A stretch of 64,000 bases of DNA from Liquidambar formosana (GCA_039720395.1 CM077827.1:11880099-11944098); one strand, 5' to 3'; shown: positions 36,267 through 48,344, numbered from the stretch's first letter. Made by a program: numbers and translations. Notes: generated by a model from the letters alone, not told the origin.

Positions 36267-37921
36267 CTTACATGTGCTCAAAACCATGCAGAAACAGTGA
36301 TATATAAATCTAGACAGAATAGTATTAAGGCCTAGATTCAAACACTAACCATGCAAAACAACACAAATAGTGAATAAATACAAACCCTAACTCAATCCTA
36401 ATACCATGACATGCATAAAAACCCTAAAAATCCACTATATGAATGCAAAAAATATCATAGTTATTCCATATGCAATACATATACAGCAATTATGAAGAAA
36501 AACCAATGAAAAATGCTAAATTATCATTCTATATGCAACTCACCTAAAACAAGGATAATGGAAACCATAAACTCACAATCATGCTTAAAATCCTATGAAA
36601 TAAACCAAAAACATGCTAAACTCATCATAAACAGAATTTATTTCATGTATATTAACTAACTAAAGTATTCATACATGATAAAAATGCTATTTTTAACATG
36701 CAATAGGCCTAGCTATTCTACAAGAAAACCCATGTTCAGCACTAATAAGGAAGAAAGGTTACCTTAGGAAAGCTTTCTTGTCTGCTGTAGAGATTCTCCC
36801 TTGCTCTTGTGAATGATTTGAAACAAGTTTCTTCAAAGCTACAGCAAGAACTTCAACTCTCCTTTAGAACTCTCTCTCTTATTCTCTCTTAGAATTGAGG
36901 TTTAATGCATAAAAGTGGCTCCTAGTTACCTCCTTTAGTGCTAAAGCATAGTAGGGTATTTATAGAGTTTAATTAGGATAAATCAATGGCTAGGATTAAA
37001 ACCCTAAAAATTAATCCAAGGGTTATTAGAGACTCTTTTGGTGCTTAAGAAACTCAAAAGTTACCAAAAATTAGAAGGAAACTTGTTCAAAAGAATCCTG
37101 GTCTGTCAAAATAAGGAAGGAATCTCGCTTCAACTCAAAATAGGAAAGCGGCCTCAGGTGACGACCAGGCCTGGGTGGCTAGCCACTTGGCCCAGGCGGC
37201 TAGCTGCCCGAGCTTAGGTGGTCACCCAAGCCCGCTTCAGTTTTTCTCATTTTCTGGTGTTTGTTGCCTTCTAGGAATGTTTTAGGGCTCAAATTAACTC
37301 TGATTTTGATGAAATAAAAGCCAAAATTACCGTGTTTCGATGTGGAATACATTTTTAAACATTTTAGGACAAAAACCACTAACCATGGGTGCATGGTTAG
37401 GTTTTACAAAGGTAGTTAACTGCTATGCACTACGATTGCAAAGCATAAGTATGCACATAGGATCAGACCAAATGCTTTCCAAACCAAAATTAAACTTTCC
37501 AAAACACTTTTAGGGATAAAATAATGACCAATTAAAGTCAATTTGAGGAGAATTGGTTGGTAGTTGTGAGTCAATTTGAGCTAACCCGAAAGGAGTCAAT
37601 TAACCAACTTGAACCATATTGAGCCATTTTAACCCTAAGCCATTGATTCATCAAATTGAACTAGAAATACCTTATATGCATCAATATGAACTCCAATTGA
37701 CAATTTGGAGATCATTTCAAAGTCAAATGAAAAGTTTATAACCTAAAAGACGATTATGCCTCTTAAGTCACAAAAGCTTTTTTTAACCCTCAATATCACC
37801 TCCAAATCCATTATCCTTAGGACCCTAAAAAACTAATGCAAGTGACTAGACTAAAAAACAAAATAGAAACCTATATGAAATGACGAACCCTAGAAAGGTG
37901 GTGCAAAGATGGGGTGTAACA
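36267..37921 (-). mobile_element. LTR C, reversed, truncated by LTR B
   Basis: It picks up mid-LTR at TTACATGTGCTCAAAACC, which matches 33187 of LTR A, so its U5 end lies beyond the B insertion. It ends at its LTR start, TGTTACACCCC on the minus strand (37921). The minus-strand TATA is near 36955 and the GC-rich patch at 37144-37226. Confidence 0.75.
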
Positions 37922-38037
37922 ACGGGCTTGGGTAACCACTCAAGCCTGGGCGAGCATGAAATGATGAACCCTAGTAAGGTGGTGCAAAAATGGGGTGTTA
38001 CAAAGGGCCTGGGTGACCACCCAAGCCTGAGCAACTA
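37876..38037. repeat. 81-bp tandem duplication over an LTR junction
   Basis: Two units, 37876-37956 and 37957-38037, each hold the last ~45 bases of a reversed LTR start (GGTGCAAARATGGGGTGT) followed by ~31 bases of the LTR E patch (GGGYYTGGGTRACCAC). They differ at about ten positions. The junction between two elements has thus itself been duplicated. Confidence 0.7.
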
Positions 38038-40104
38038 GCCACCTGGGCCCAAGTAGCTAATCGCCCAACCTTAGGTGGTCACCCGAGACCATTTTCCTTT
38101 TCTTTTTTTTTTCTTTTTTTTCTTTTTTTTTTTTTTTTTTTTTACTGAAGTGGGATTCCTTTCTTATTTTAACGAACTTTGACTCTTTTGGAAGAATTTC
38201 CTTCTTATTTTTTGGCAACTTTGAGTTCCTTGAGCCCCAAGTGAGTTAATAACAACCCTTGGATTAACTTTTAAGGTTTTAATCCCAGTCATTGATTTAT
38301 CCCACCTAAACCCTATAAATATCCCACTATATTTCAGCATTAGGGGGCCCACTTTTATGCATTAAACCTAAGTTTTAAAAGAGAGTAAAGGAGAAAGTTC
38401 CAAAGGAGAGCTAAAGTTCTTGTGGGAGGCTTAAAGGAGAGTGTTTCAAGTTGGTCACAAGAGAGAAGGAGAATTTCTACAGCAATAAAGGAGTTCTTCT
38501 AAGGTATAATGCTATCTTCATAGTGCTGAAATTAGGGTTCCTTGTAGAATATGGACATTGCATGCTAAAGCTTGGTTTTTTTTAATTATGTATTAATGCT
38601 TTTGTTAGTTAATATACATGATTTAAAGGTTGTCCATGATAATTTTTACATGTTAGACTAATTCTATAGGATTTAATGCATAGTTGTGATTTAGGGCTTC
38701 CATTATCCTTATTTTGGGTGAGTTTTATATTTATGGTTTTTGATTAATTTTTCTTCATGGTTGTTATATATATGATACATGTAGAATAACTATGATGTTT
38801 ATTGCATGCATATAGTTGATTTTCTCGGGTTTTGGAGACATTATCCTTTTTGGAAGATAATTATCCTTTTTCTTAAGTAGGGTTGTGCATAAGAGTTATA
38901 TTCAATGTGTTTAAGCATGAAATCACGTTTATGGTGTTCTAGAATATATGTTTTACGTAAAATATGATGGTTGCATGTTCCCATGATGAGCCTTTTACGT
39001 GAAATTATCTTAGGATAGTTTTTCTTTAAAAAGCTCGTCGTAGGATGGCTATTTTTCATGTTTTACATAAGATATTGTGTTCTTGGTCAAAGTGGGCTTT
39101 GTTTTCATATTTATTATTGTCTTTGGATATTCTCATGATTATTAGTGTGTTTTTGTCATATTTTTGTTAGTTTTCATACATGTTAGTTAGGATATGGTAT
39201 TAGGGTTGCATTAGGGTTTTTGTTATCTTATTATTCTTGTTACTTACATGATTAATGGATAAGTTCAGGCTTTAATTCAATTCTTCTAGATTTGTATTTT
39301 GTTCTTTTTGCTTTGTTTTGAGCACGTGTAAGGGTGCAAATAGGTGTGGTAATTACCTTATTGCAAATAAGATTGGTATTGCTCAATTTTGCTATTGCTT
39401 GGAGTAAATTGCACAAGGTAAGTAGGGTATAAAAGTGCCTTAATTTTCTTTCCTTAATCTTTCCCTTCTTCTTTTTAGGGTTATTTCTTAATAGGGATTT
39501 ATGGTCATTGTTAAAAGTTTCCTTATAAAATAGGTTTCCTTTTTATCCAAAGTTTCCATCTTTTAAAATAAGGAAACTTAGGGTTTTTACCATAAGTTCA
39601 TATTAGGCTATAACCATATTCCATTTCAAACTACGTGGACTTTGATCCATGTATTTCTGTGTATGGTACGTAGGTGCTTTGAGGTTCAAGCCCACCCTAG
39701 GATCCAAGTATCCTAGGTTTTCTTTCCTTTCTTGTCTTCTATTTTTCTTTTCTTTTTTATGTGGATGGATAAATGGAATATTTGCTTGTGTACTCTTTTG
39801 TGATGATATATTGATTTGTGTGGAAAAGACTTTAATTTAGCACAAATAAACTAAAAAACCAATTAGGGTGACATGGGTGCCTACAGGCTTTGCCTAGAAC
39901 CTTCCCATGTCATAACTTAGCCTCCAAATCCCTAGTTTCTTTGGCTTCCAAAAAGACTAGTTTTTTGCCTTTCCATTTTTAAACATGGAGTTATTCAATT
40001 TTTTTTTTCTTAAAACAAAAAGGTTTTTAGGGTTTTCCTCGTTTCCTTAAAAAATGAGGTGGTGACTCCTTTTTAATCATGTGGGCCACTTTCCAGGGTT
40101 CACA
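37922..40104 (+). mobile_element. LTR E, forward, 5' truncated
   Basis: Forward LTR part from the GC-rich U3 patch to the LTR end GGGTTCACA at 40104. A T-rich run lies at 38098-38142, the TATA at about 38308-38318 (CCTATAAATATCC), the hairpin AATTATC/GATAGTT near 39003, and the stem-loop set at 39630-39911. Its first part lies left of the nested C insertion and is not in the window. Apparently unique DNA follows from 40105. Confidence 0.75.
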
Positions 40105-40564
40105 CTATGTCCATATATGTTTGAATATTTGCCAAATTTAGGCAAACAAGATAGCGATTAAATTATGTCTTAATTTATTGATTAGGGTTGAATCAAATTC
40201 TTCCAAATTTCCCAATAATTTTGCCTAATTCTTCCATTTTAGATCATTTCTAAAAAGTAAAGATATTAACATAGTTAATTTTTCAAAAATGATATTAAAA
40301 TGAATCTAAATGAAGGATGAACTGAATATTTTTCTAAATTGAGCTTTAATTGATATGCACATTGATTACAGATATGTGGCGCTTTGCAACCAATATGCAA
40401 TCTACTCAAAGCATCAATTATTGTGCAAAAAAGGAAGCTTAATTTATGATTTCTAGTCATTGACATGAGAAAAATGTTTCTTCTTCTTTCATATTGTCGT
40501 TAATTTCCAGGAGAAAAAAAAAAAGAAAAAAAAATACAATTTCCTATTTACCCCTAGATTTTTC

Positions 40565-40599
<35 letters not shown>

Positions 40600-41150
40600 A
40601 AAAAGGAGGTAAATATTGCTTTAACTGTACGAAACTTATGGTGATGGTCCAAACAAGAAGAAAGGGTTCCATGACCACAGAAAAGAGCATTCCAAAGTAT
40701 ACAACCCAATTGACTCAAATTCGATTTAAACCTATGTCGAATGATACTTTTAATAAAATCTCATAAACTTACTAGACTAGTAAAAAAGAAAAAAGTATTT
40801 ATTTCTTAAAAATCAAGGTGCTATTTTTTGGGGGGGGGGGGTTTGGATTGATGTTTTGGTTCATTGGAAAGCAAACTCTACGTAGGTTGACTTAAATTTG
40901 GTTCCAATTTTGCTTTTTTCCTATTGAATTCAGTGGCTTTAAACTCAGAATCATCTTGTAAATAGTAAATACTTCTTTGGGAATAAACTTAATTCAATGG
41001 AGTATATTTGTACACTAATTAATCCAATATCTCATCCAAAAGATATATTGATCATCATGAGTTGGAAAGATAGTAAATAGGGGTACCATGCATCTCCAAA
41101 ATGTCTCTATACATACAGAAGAGTGAAGGGAGAGTGTTAAACGCAGAAAA
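40105..41150 (+). other. Upstream region of the polygalacturonase gene
   Basis: AT-rich single-copy-looking DNA with an A-run (40571-40598), a short G-run (40830-40840) and no credible ORF. It should contain the promoter of the gene that follows. A TATA-like TCTATACATA lies at about 41105-41114. Confidence 0.4.
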
Positions 41151-41195
41151 ATGGTGTTCTCTTGTGATCCTTTTAATTGTTTCGTGCATAGAATG
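41151..41195 (+). other. Possible upstream coding exon of polygalacturonase
   Basis: ATG at 41151 opens 15 codons that end exactly at a strong donor (ATG, then GTGAGT, 41196). A strong acceptor (TTTTATATGCAG, ends 41338) precedes GAT of the next exon in the same phase. The gene could start at 41151, at the ATG at 41193, or without splicing at 41333. The sequence alone does not decide. Confidence 0.4.
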
Positions 41196-41332
41196 GTGAG
41201 TAATCTTTGATTTCACCATATAGAGAATTGCAACCTCCTTTTGCATTCTTGTAACTAGTTACAAATTCTCTTTCTCTATTTCTCTCTCTGTTTCCATATT
41301 ACATATGTTTAGTAATAGTTGTTTTCTTTTAT

Positions 41333-44300
41333 ATGCAGGATATACTTGCTATTTTTTTGGTTTTCTATCTTTGTTCATCTGGTTTAGGTAATCCCTTGGT
41401 TGATGGAGCACCAGTCACTCTTAACATCGTAAATTTTGGTGCAATTGGAAATGGCAAGACTGATGATACTAATGTGAGTGTTTTAATTCTTCATGTTTGT
41501 ACGAGTTTAACTTGTTTTTTGAGCATGCATGTGTATGTTGTTCTTTATTTCCCATTTCATTTTTTCTTTTCATTCTTGTATTTCTTATTTATTATATGCA
41601 TTTGTATTCACAAAATATATAGAAATGGCTCATTAATTAGCATCTATTGACTATCTGTGTATGATTATATACATGTGAAAGGCTTTTATAAAAGCATGGC
41701 AAGCTTTGTGCGGAGCTACTGGAGTTGGAGGAACTCCAACCCTCATCGTACCACCAGGAAAGACATTTTTATTGCGACCTGTGAGCTTCCTAGGTCCTTG
41801 CAAGTCCCCTAGTGTTCATGTTCAGGTAAAATCATACACATGCACATATACGTACACATACATAGTGTGAACCATGGGTTTTGATCGCTTTTTTTAAAAG
41901 AGAGATTTCAATAAATAAAAATCTGTTTTTAAAGATCGCAAAAACAAATAACAAAAGCAAAAAGTCGCCACCTCATTTTTAAGGAATAAGGAAAATCATA
42001 AAAACAATTTAGAGAAAACATTTCAAAATCAAACAAATGACTCCAATATAGGAAAAGGCAAGCCTTAACAAACCACAGAGAGGATTCAGAGACTAATTTA
42101 CGATGTGAGAAGGTTCTAAGAAACATCCTATAGGCACCCACATCACCCTTAAAAAAAAGGTCTCTAATTTGTATGGGCTATTTCAATCACTTCCTAATTA
42201 ATTAGTCACCATACATATAAAATAACCTTCCATGCATCCACATACATCCATAAACATCCACATAAGAATAAAGAGAGAATAAACAATAAAAGAATAAAAG
42301 AAAAGAAAAGAAACCTAAGATACTTATTATCTTAGGGCAGACTTAAACATCAAATGAACGCCTACGTACCCCACATACAAAGATGCAAAGATCAAAGTTC
42401 ACATAGTTCGAAAGAAAATAGATTATTTCCTTCACAAAGAACTACCATAAATCTTATGTTTCCATTTAAAGAAAAAGGAAAGTTTCCAAAGATAAGAAGT
42501 TTCCGAAAGGAAAAAGAGAAAATAAAGATTTTTATTTGAAAGGAAACTTTAGATAAAATAGAGAATTTAGGAAAATGAAAACCTAAAAATTACCATAATT
42601 CAATACAAAGGAAATAACCCAAGAGGGAGAAGGGAACAATTCATAACAAAACTTACCATAATCCAACTTACCATATGTAAACTATCTCAAGACATTGAGA
42701 AAATACTAAATAATCATCCTATGTATGCTATAGGACAATTATCATGCTCAAATCAACCATATTCATGCTCAAATCATCATTAGAAAGCCAAAATCAAATC
42801 TAGACATAATACTAAACAAACCTAAAATATCCTAATAATCATGCTAAAAGCAAAAATCAAAAGGGAAACAAAACCCTAATATGCTCATACATGCACTAGA
42901 CTAGCTATCATACATGAAAATATCAAAAATATGCAAAAGTAAATTATTATGATGAAAATATCATATAATAACTCAAAACATAAAAAGAAAATCTAACATA
43001 ATGTAATAGATAAGGATTTTATATAAAAATATGAAAAAAGCTTTCTTACAGCAAGCTTTTCTAAGAAAAATTATTCTAAGATAATTTCACGTAAAAAGTA
43101 CTCCATATGAATAATTTCTTCACATGTCCTACATAAAATCTATATCTAAAAATGCAATGAAAAAGATAGCACACTTAAACACACTCTTTAAAGCACTCAT
43201 GCGAAGACTCGCACTCTAAAAATGATAATTATCCTCTAAAAAAATAATCGTCTATAGACATATGAAGATAAACCCTACATAAGATGAGTTATAGCGATGA
43301 AAATGAATTTATGAACTCATAGGGATGAAAATGGGGTGTCTACACATAGATTGAGGATTTTTTTTCTTCTTTTTTTTTTTTTTTTAGTACTCTCACCTTC
43401 GCACAAAGATAGACCATATTTGCTACCTTTCTGTCCCAAAATGTTTGTCCCCTTAGAAAAGTCAAATCATAAATTTTATAATTTTTTCTACACTACCCTT
43501 TGTTATTTTAATAATTACTTTCAACACAACATCCAAAACCAAGTAGGAGAGGGCATTTTTGGAAAAATGACGTTTAATAAATGAAAAGGCAAAACAATGA
43601 TGGTCTTTTATTAAATTCTCTGTTTTGTCAAATATGGCCTTGTGGGACAAAGAGAATAATTATTTTTCCGTTGGCTACGAAAAAAAAAAAAAAGGTGAAA
43701 TACACCCAATACCTCATACAGAGATCAAGTTAAAAATTTCTACACTACTCTTTGGAGCAAGAAAAACAGAGTAGGAAACTCAAAAGTTGCAAAAAAGACA
43801 TGAGGGAGGAGCAAGGGCCAACCGGTCACCCAAGGGTTTGGGCCTAGTCTCCCCTATTGCTTCCTATTTTGAGTGTTTTAGTTTAAAAGGGTTACAACTT
43901 GCTGAAATTAACTCCGAACTGAGTAATTCAATAGCCCAAATTTTCATAATTCAATAAAGAATAAGTCTAGAATATTTTTTAGTGAAAAATCTCCAACCAT
44001 GGTTAGGTGCCTGGGTTTAACAAGGTGATTAACCAAAAATGGTCAATTAGCCAAAAATATAAATTATTGTAAATCAATCCCAAAGCCATTCAATCCTTAA
44101 ATTGATTCTACAAATAGACTATTTTCATTAATATAAACACAATGGAACAATCCGGTATGAGTTTCGAGGTCATTTGGAAAAGATACGAGTTAAAAGACGA
44201 AATTGCTCTTCAAGTCACAAAAACTCTAATTAACTATCTAAACCTATCTAGAATTGAACCAAATTACCCCAATATATCCTAAATGCACCTAAAAATTAAA

Positions 44301-44892
44301 TGGAAGTGGTGGAATGTAAAAGTGAGACAAAAACATGCATGCAATAATAAACTATGCACATAAGCTTAAAAGGGCAAAAATGTCCTTCAAGGTTTAGAGA
44401 CTTCTAAATGCTTTAGAAACTCATGAAATGTATTTATGAACTCCTAGGGATGAAAATAGGGTATCTACACATAAATTGAGTATTTTTTTTTTTCCTTTCC
44501 TTATAATGATTTTAATACTCCCTCCTTTGTACAAAGATAAACCATATTTGCTACTTTTTTGTCCTAAAATGTTTGTCTTCTTTGAAAAGTCAAATCCTAA
44601 ATTTTATAAATTTTTTTACACTACCCTTTGGTATTTCAATAATTACTTCCAACACAACACCCAAAACCAAGTAAGAGAGGTCATTTTTGGAAAAATGACG
44701 TTTAATAAATGAAAAGGCAACACAATGATGGTCTTTTCTTAAATTCTGTGTTTTGTCAAATATGGCCTTGTGGAACAACGAGAGTAATTATTTTTTCGTT
44801 GGCTACCAAAAAAAAAAAGTGAAATACACCCAATACCTCATACATAGATCGAGTTACGTACATATATGCATGGACAAACATCTGTGAACATG

Positions 44893-44931
<39 letters not shown>

Positions 44932-47544
44932 ATTTTCATGAGTTGTCATTAATATAAGATGGTAATTCTGAAATCCTCAATGGGATTTCCAAATTTTTTT
45001 TGTAAAAATAATTCTTACCTCATTAACACTTTTTCGTTTATGTTGGCCGGCTTAATTGCTAATTATATGTGGGTTTATTTATTTTCTTTCATCTTCCCAC
45101 CTTTTGCTTCCCTCACTATCACTCCACATTGTGAGAGCAATATTGAACACATGGGAGGATCTGTGTGTGTACTCATATACACTTGGTGCATGAACACTTC
45201 TACCATGCCATCATATCTAATTAATGAGTTTTTTTTTTTTTTTTTCTTTTTAAAAATTTTAAAACTTTATATACACCAATTAAGGGTGGACTATTGGATG
45301 TTAATTTAATTTATTTCCCTATTGATACCCACTTGGCCACTAGGAGTAGTATTTTTTTACTTATAATTAATCCAATTTATCCTCATTATATAAGATACGG
45401 ACAAAAATGCTATATATATATGTGTGTGTGTGTGTATATGTACTTTGCTATTAATTATTGCATTTGAACATGCTATATCTGAATTCTATCGATCAATTAT
45501 CAGATTATTTAGATATAATTTTATGGTTGTAAATATTAGATTATAATCGACTATTGTTTTCCACCACTAAACTGCAATTTCATCTCCTTGTTTTTATTGA
45601 GGGCAGGTTTTAGGGACTCTTATTGCACCCAACACATTGAATGCATGGACAAACTGTAACGGGAATGGTTGGCTAACCTTCTCAAATATTGGCAATCTCA
45701 TCATCGACGGAAATGGACTAATCAACGGACAGGGTTCAATTTGGTGGACCAACAAAACTAGCCACATAAATGTGACTAATTAATCATTTTTGCATTTTCT
45801 AACATTAGGTTATATGGCCTCTGTTTCTTTCAAATACGTGCTCATCAAACTTCTATTTTCAGGTGGACCCGTCGTGTGCTGGCCGACCAACGGTAAGACA
45901 GTTCTCTTTGATATTGAAAACTTCTTGACTAACTCAATAACATGCGATATGCCAGCTAGCTATATACCAATAAATATTAATATTGATTAGGCATCCAAAT
46001 AATTATCGGCAAGAATATAGTAAGTTAGTAATAATTTGTGCTATATAAAATGTATAGTGATGGGTCTAAAGGGAAAAAAATTAATATGATTTCGCAAAAA
46101 TATATGTCATTAACAAGGTGAATTCATTTCGAGTTAATTCAGTTGATAGGAGGAGAGTCCCTCTACTCTATCAACCTAAGTTCAATTCCTCTTGGAGCAC
46201 TCCGGGAATTAATTCCTGAATATATCAGGCCGATGTGGGGGAGTACGTCCTTAAAATCGCCTGGGGAGGGATTTAGTCGAGGTGCGTGCAAACTGACCCA
46301 AACACCCTGACCGTCAAACCAAAAAAAATAAAATACTTTGGGTTGCAGCATATTATTAAAAACTGTAAATAAATAAATAAATAAATAACCATTGAGTTTC
46401 GATCACAATAAATTTGAGATGCACAAATTACTATTTTACTAAACTTGGAGAAAAGGATACTTTGAAAATTTTACTTAATTACAAGTGCCACGAGGGTGGT
46501 GATCGATTGTGATGAATATATATGTTATTCACCGTGTGACCGTTGATGTTGCAGGCTCTGAAAATCAACAATTGCAATAATTTTCAGCTAAGTGGTCTGA
46601 ATCATCAAGACAGCCCAAGAAACCATATTTCTCTAGGTGGCTCCAATGGTGCGACCATCTCTAATCTTCGTATAAATGCTCCTCAAAACAGCCCCAACAC
46701 TGATGGAATTGACATCTCAAGCTCAACCAAAGTTAATATTCGTGACTGTATCATCAAAACGGGTAATTGAAATTTCCATTCTTTCCCTTTACATTTTGAT
46801 GTGATTATTGTTATTATTATGCATTCGACTAATTTTCATGCATTAAAATAACAATTAGGTGATGATTGCATTGCTCTCAATAATGGCACCTCCTTTGTCA
46901 ATATTACTCGTGTTGCATGTGGCCCAGGTCATGGTATAAGGTTTGTCAGTAGTTCCTTTTCTTCTAACGTTAGCAAAGTTTACGTAATTTGGTCACTGAT
47001 AAGCTGCGATAGCTCTAAATTGATCAAATTACTGCAGTATTTAGCAATTAATTGTCTAATTTGGATTAGCTTCTATTATAGAACCAATTAATGGAGAAAA
47101 GAATAAAAGGGAAATGCTTTATTTCATGAGAATTTTCCTTCACAAAGAGAAACCTAAAATATATGCTACGGAGTAATACAAATAAAAGAGGAATGTTATA
47201 TACAAATTAGCATGCAGCCTGCACTATAAATCTAAAATCCATTCAAAAAGCTTGTGACCGTCATTTCACTTTTTCTTTTTCAAGAAAATGACTACCATCG
47301 ATCACTTCCTTGTTTTCTTATTTAATATAGTATTTTTAGTACAAAGTGGTAGAAAGCAAAGCATTTAAAAAAAAATAAAAAATAAAAAAACACTTTAAAA
47401 AACCTAGAATGCCAATGCCATGCCTAAAATAAACATGTAATATAACTTTCTAATTGAATGCATGAATTCCCAATATCTATATATATATATAGATATTGGG
47501 AATTCATTTGAGGCTATATTTATATTTTGAAAGTCAAGTATATG

Positions 47545-47601
<57 letters not shown>

Positions 47602-48011
47602 GTGTGGGAAGCCTAGGAAGAAATGGGGCTTTTGAAACTGTAGAAGAGGTGCATGTGCTAAATTGTAGCTTTACTGAAACTCTAAATGGTGGAAGGATCA
47701 AAACTTGGCAGGTAAAGAGGCTACTCAGAAAAAAAATAAAAAATAAATGAGTTAATAAGACATGCATTTAATTATGATATTAATTATTTGCTTTTTCCTT
47801 CTTCTTTTTTCCCGGTCATATTTGTTTTCTAGGGGGGGTCAGGCTTTGCAAGGAAGATCACCTTTGAGCAAATTACACTCTCGGCATCACAAAACCCTAT
47901 TATCATTGACCAATATTACTGCAATGGACGCAATTGCGCTCCTGCCGGAAAAGTAAATACTCAAACTTCCATTTTTATTAATAGGGGTTCTCACTAATTA
48001 ATTTTTAAGAG

Positions 48012-48063
<52 letters not shown>

Positions 48064-48344
48064 GCATAAATCATATATACGTACTGAATGTTTACTATTT
48101 TAAATTTGATCGGCAGTCTGGGGTACAGATTAGCGACGTGACATTTAGTGGCGTACAAGGAACTTCTGCCACTAAGCAAGCGATTACTTTGAACTGCGAG
48201 AAGAAATTAGGATGCACCAACATTATACTAAAGCAAATTAACATAAGTTCCTCGATTCCTGGACAGCAACTTTTTGCCGCTTGCATTAATGCTCAGGGAT
48301 CAGCAGTCGCTACTATACCTAGCGTCCCTTGCTTATTAAAATAG
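41333..48344 (+). CDS. Polygalacturonase (glycoside hydrolase 28), nine exons
   Basis: Hydrolyses homogalacturonan in the cell wall. Exons by splice sites and phase: 41333-41473, 41682-41825, 45607-45771, 45863-45892, 46555-46762, 46859-46940, 47603-47711, 47833-47952, 48117-48344. This gives about 408 residues, normal for plant polygalacturonases. A hydrophobic N-terminal signal ([10 protein letters not shown]) is followed by [15 protein letters not shown]. All four family motifs are present: [22 protein letters not shown] and GRIKTW, with the catalytic Asp and His residues. The 30-bp exon 4 encodes a CxxRPT-type stretch, so it is real though tiny. The conserved Cys residues at the C-terminus are kept. 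No stop or frameshift was found, so it may be functional despite a 3.8-kb second intron filled with transposons. Family members act in pollen, fruit softening or cell separation; the sequence does not show which applies here. Confidence 0.88.
41866..43344 (-). mobile_element. Solo LTR in intron 2, reversed
   Basis: Plus-strand ends are TGTGAACC and GGGGTGTCTACA, with the 5-bp duplication CATAG on both sides (41861-41865 and 43345-43349). It belongs to the LTR D family. It carries the conserved hairpin CCTAAGATA/TATCTTAGG (42314-42336) and an AGTCGCCA (TGGCGACT reversed) at 41963. About 0.7 kb of the LTR-start side is missing between roughly 43280 and 43300. That part survives in the duplicate at 43733-44469. 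Confidence 0.85.
43390..43656. mobile_element. Stowaway-like MITE, copy 1
   Basis: 267 bp, the diverged partner of copy 2 at 44518 inside the duplicated flank. The ends have decayed (CTCTCACC for CTCCCTCC). Confidence 0.55.
43733..44469 (-). mobile_element. LTR piece in duplicated segment, reversed
   Basis: About 737 bases of the LTR-start side, ending in TGTAGATACCC on the minus strand. It supplies the part missing from 41866-43344. Together the two pieces make a full LTR of about 2.1 kb. Confidence 0.7.
44518..44784. mobile_element. Stowaway-like MITE, copy 2
   Basis: Starts CTCCCTCCTTTG, ends with the imperfect reverse complement near CAACGAGAG, and is flanked by TA on both sides. Short length, TA duplication and a CTCCCTCC end are the marks of Stowaway (Tc1/Mariner) elements. 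Confidence 0.65.
44896..44929. repeat. (GA)n microsatellite
   Basis: About 17 GA units in intron 2 of the polygalacturonase gene. Confidence 0.95.
46131..46335 (+). mobile_element. tRNA-derived SINE in intron 4
   Basis: About 200 bases with a box A-like segment (TTAATTCAGTTGATAGG, about 46134-46150), a box B-like AGTTCAATTCC (about 46179-46189), a G-rich body, a GTGCGTGCAAACTGACCC segment common in plant SINEs, and an A-rich tail. No coding sequence. Clear target duplications were not found. Confidence 0.6.
47462..47507. repeat. Perfect 46-bp palindrome in intron 6
   Basis: Each half begins ATGAATTCCCAATATC, and the centre is a TA run. There is no mismatch and no spacer. It lies 95 bases before the acceptor of intron 6. 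Confidence 0.95.
47547..47598. repeat. (CT)n microsatellite at a 3' splice site
   Basis: About 26 CT units running into GTAG at the acceptor of intron 6 (exon 7 starts 47603), so the repeat forms the polypyrimidine tract. Confidence 0.95.
48015..48059. repeat. (AT)n microsatellite
   Basis: About 22 AT units in the last intron of the polygalacturonase gene. Confidence 0.95.

Larger units (their letters stand above)
43345..44856. repeat. Duplicated intron flank with LTR part
   Basis: About 388 bases at 43345-43732 recur at 44470-44856, starting CATAGATTGAG and CATAAATTGAG. Each follows an LTR terminus (TGTCTACA and TATCTACA). Offset 1125 bp. The host flank next to the solo LTR was therefore duplicated together with LTR sequence after the LTR inserted. 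Confidence 0.8.

Noticed and set aside
37846..38034. 62-codon minus-strand ORF with internally repeated peptide
   Set aside because: The repeat comes from the 81-bp junction duplication, not from a protein repeat.
44518..44784. Host exon in polygalacturonase intron 2
   Set aside because: Length, TA flanks and CTCCCTCC ends fit a Stowaway MITE, and the ORFs inside are not conserved.
45781..45990. Polygalacturonase ending at the TAA at 45781, or a separate ORF at 45790-45990
   Set aside because: Splicing from 45771 to 45863 keeps the frame and gives the conserved Cys...Arg-Pro-Thr segment before exon 5, so the TAA is intronic.
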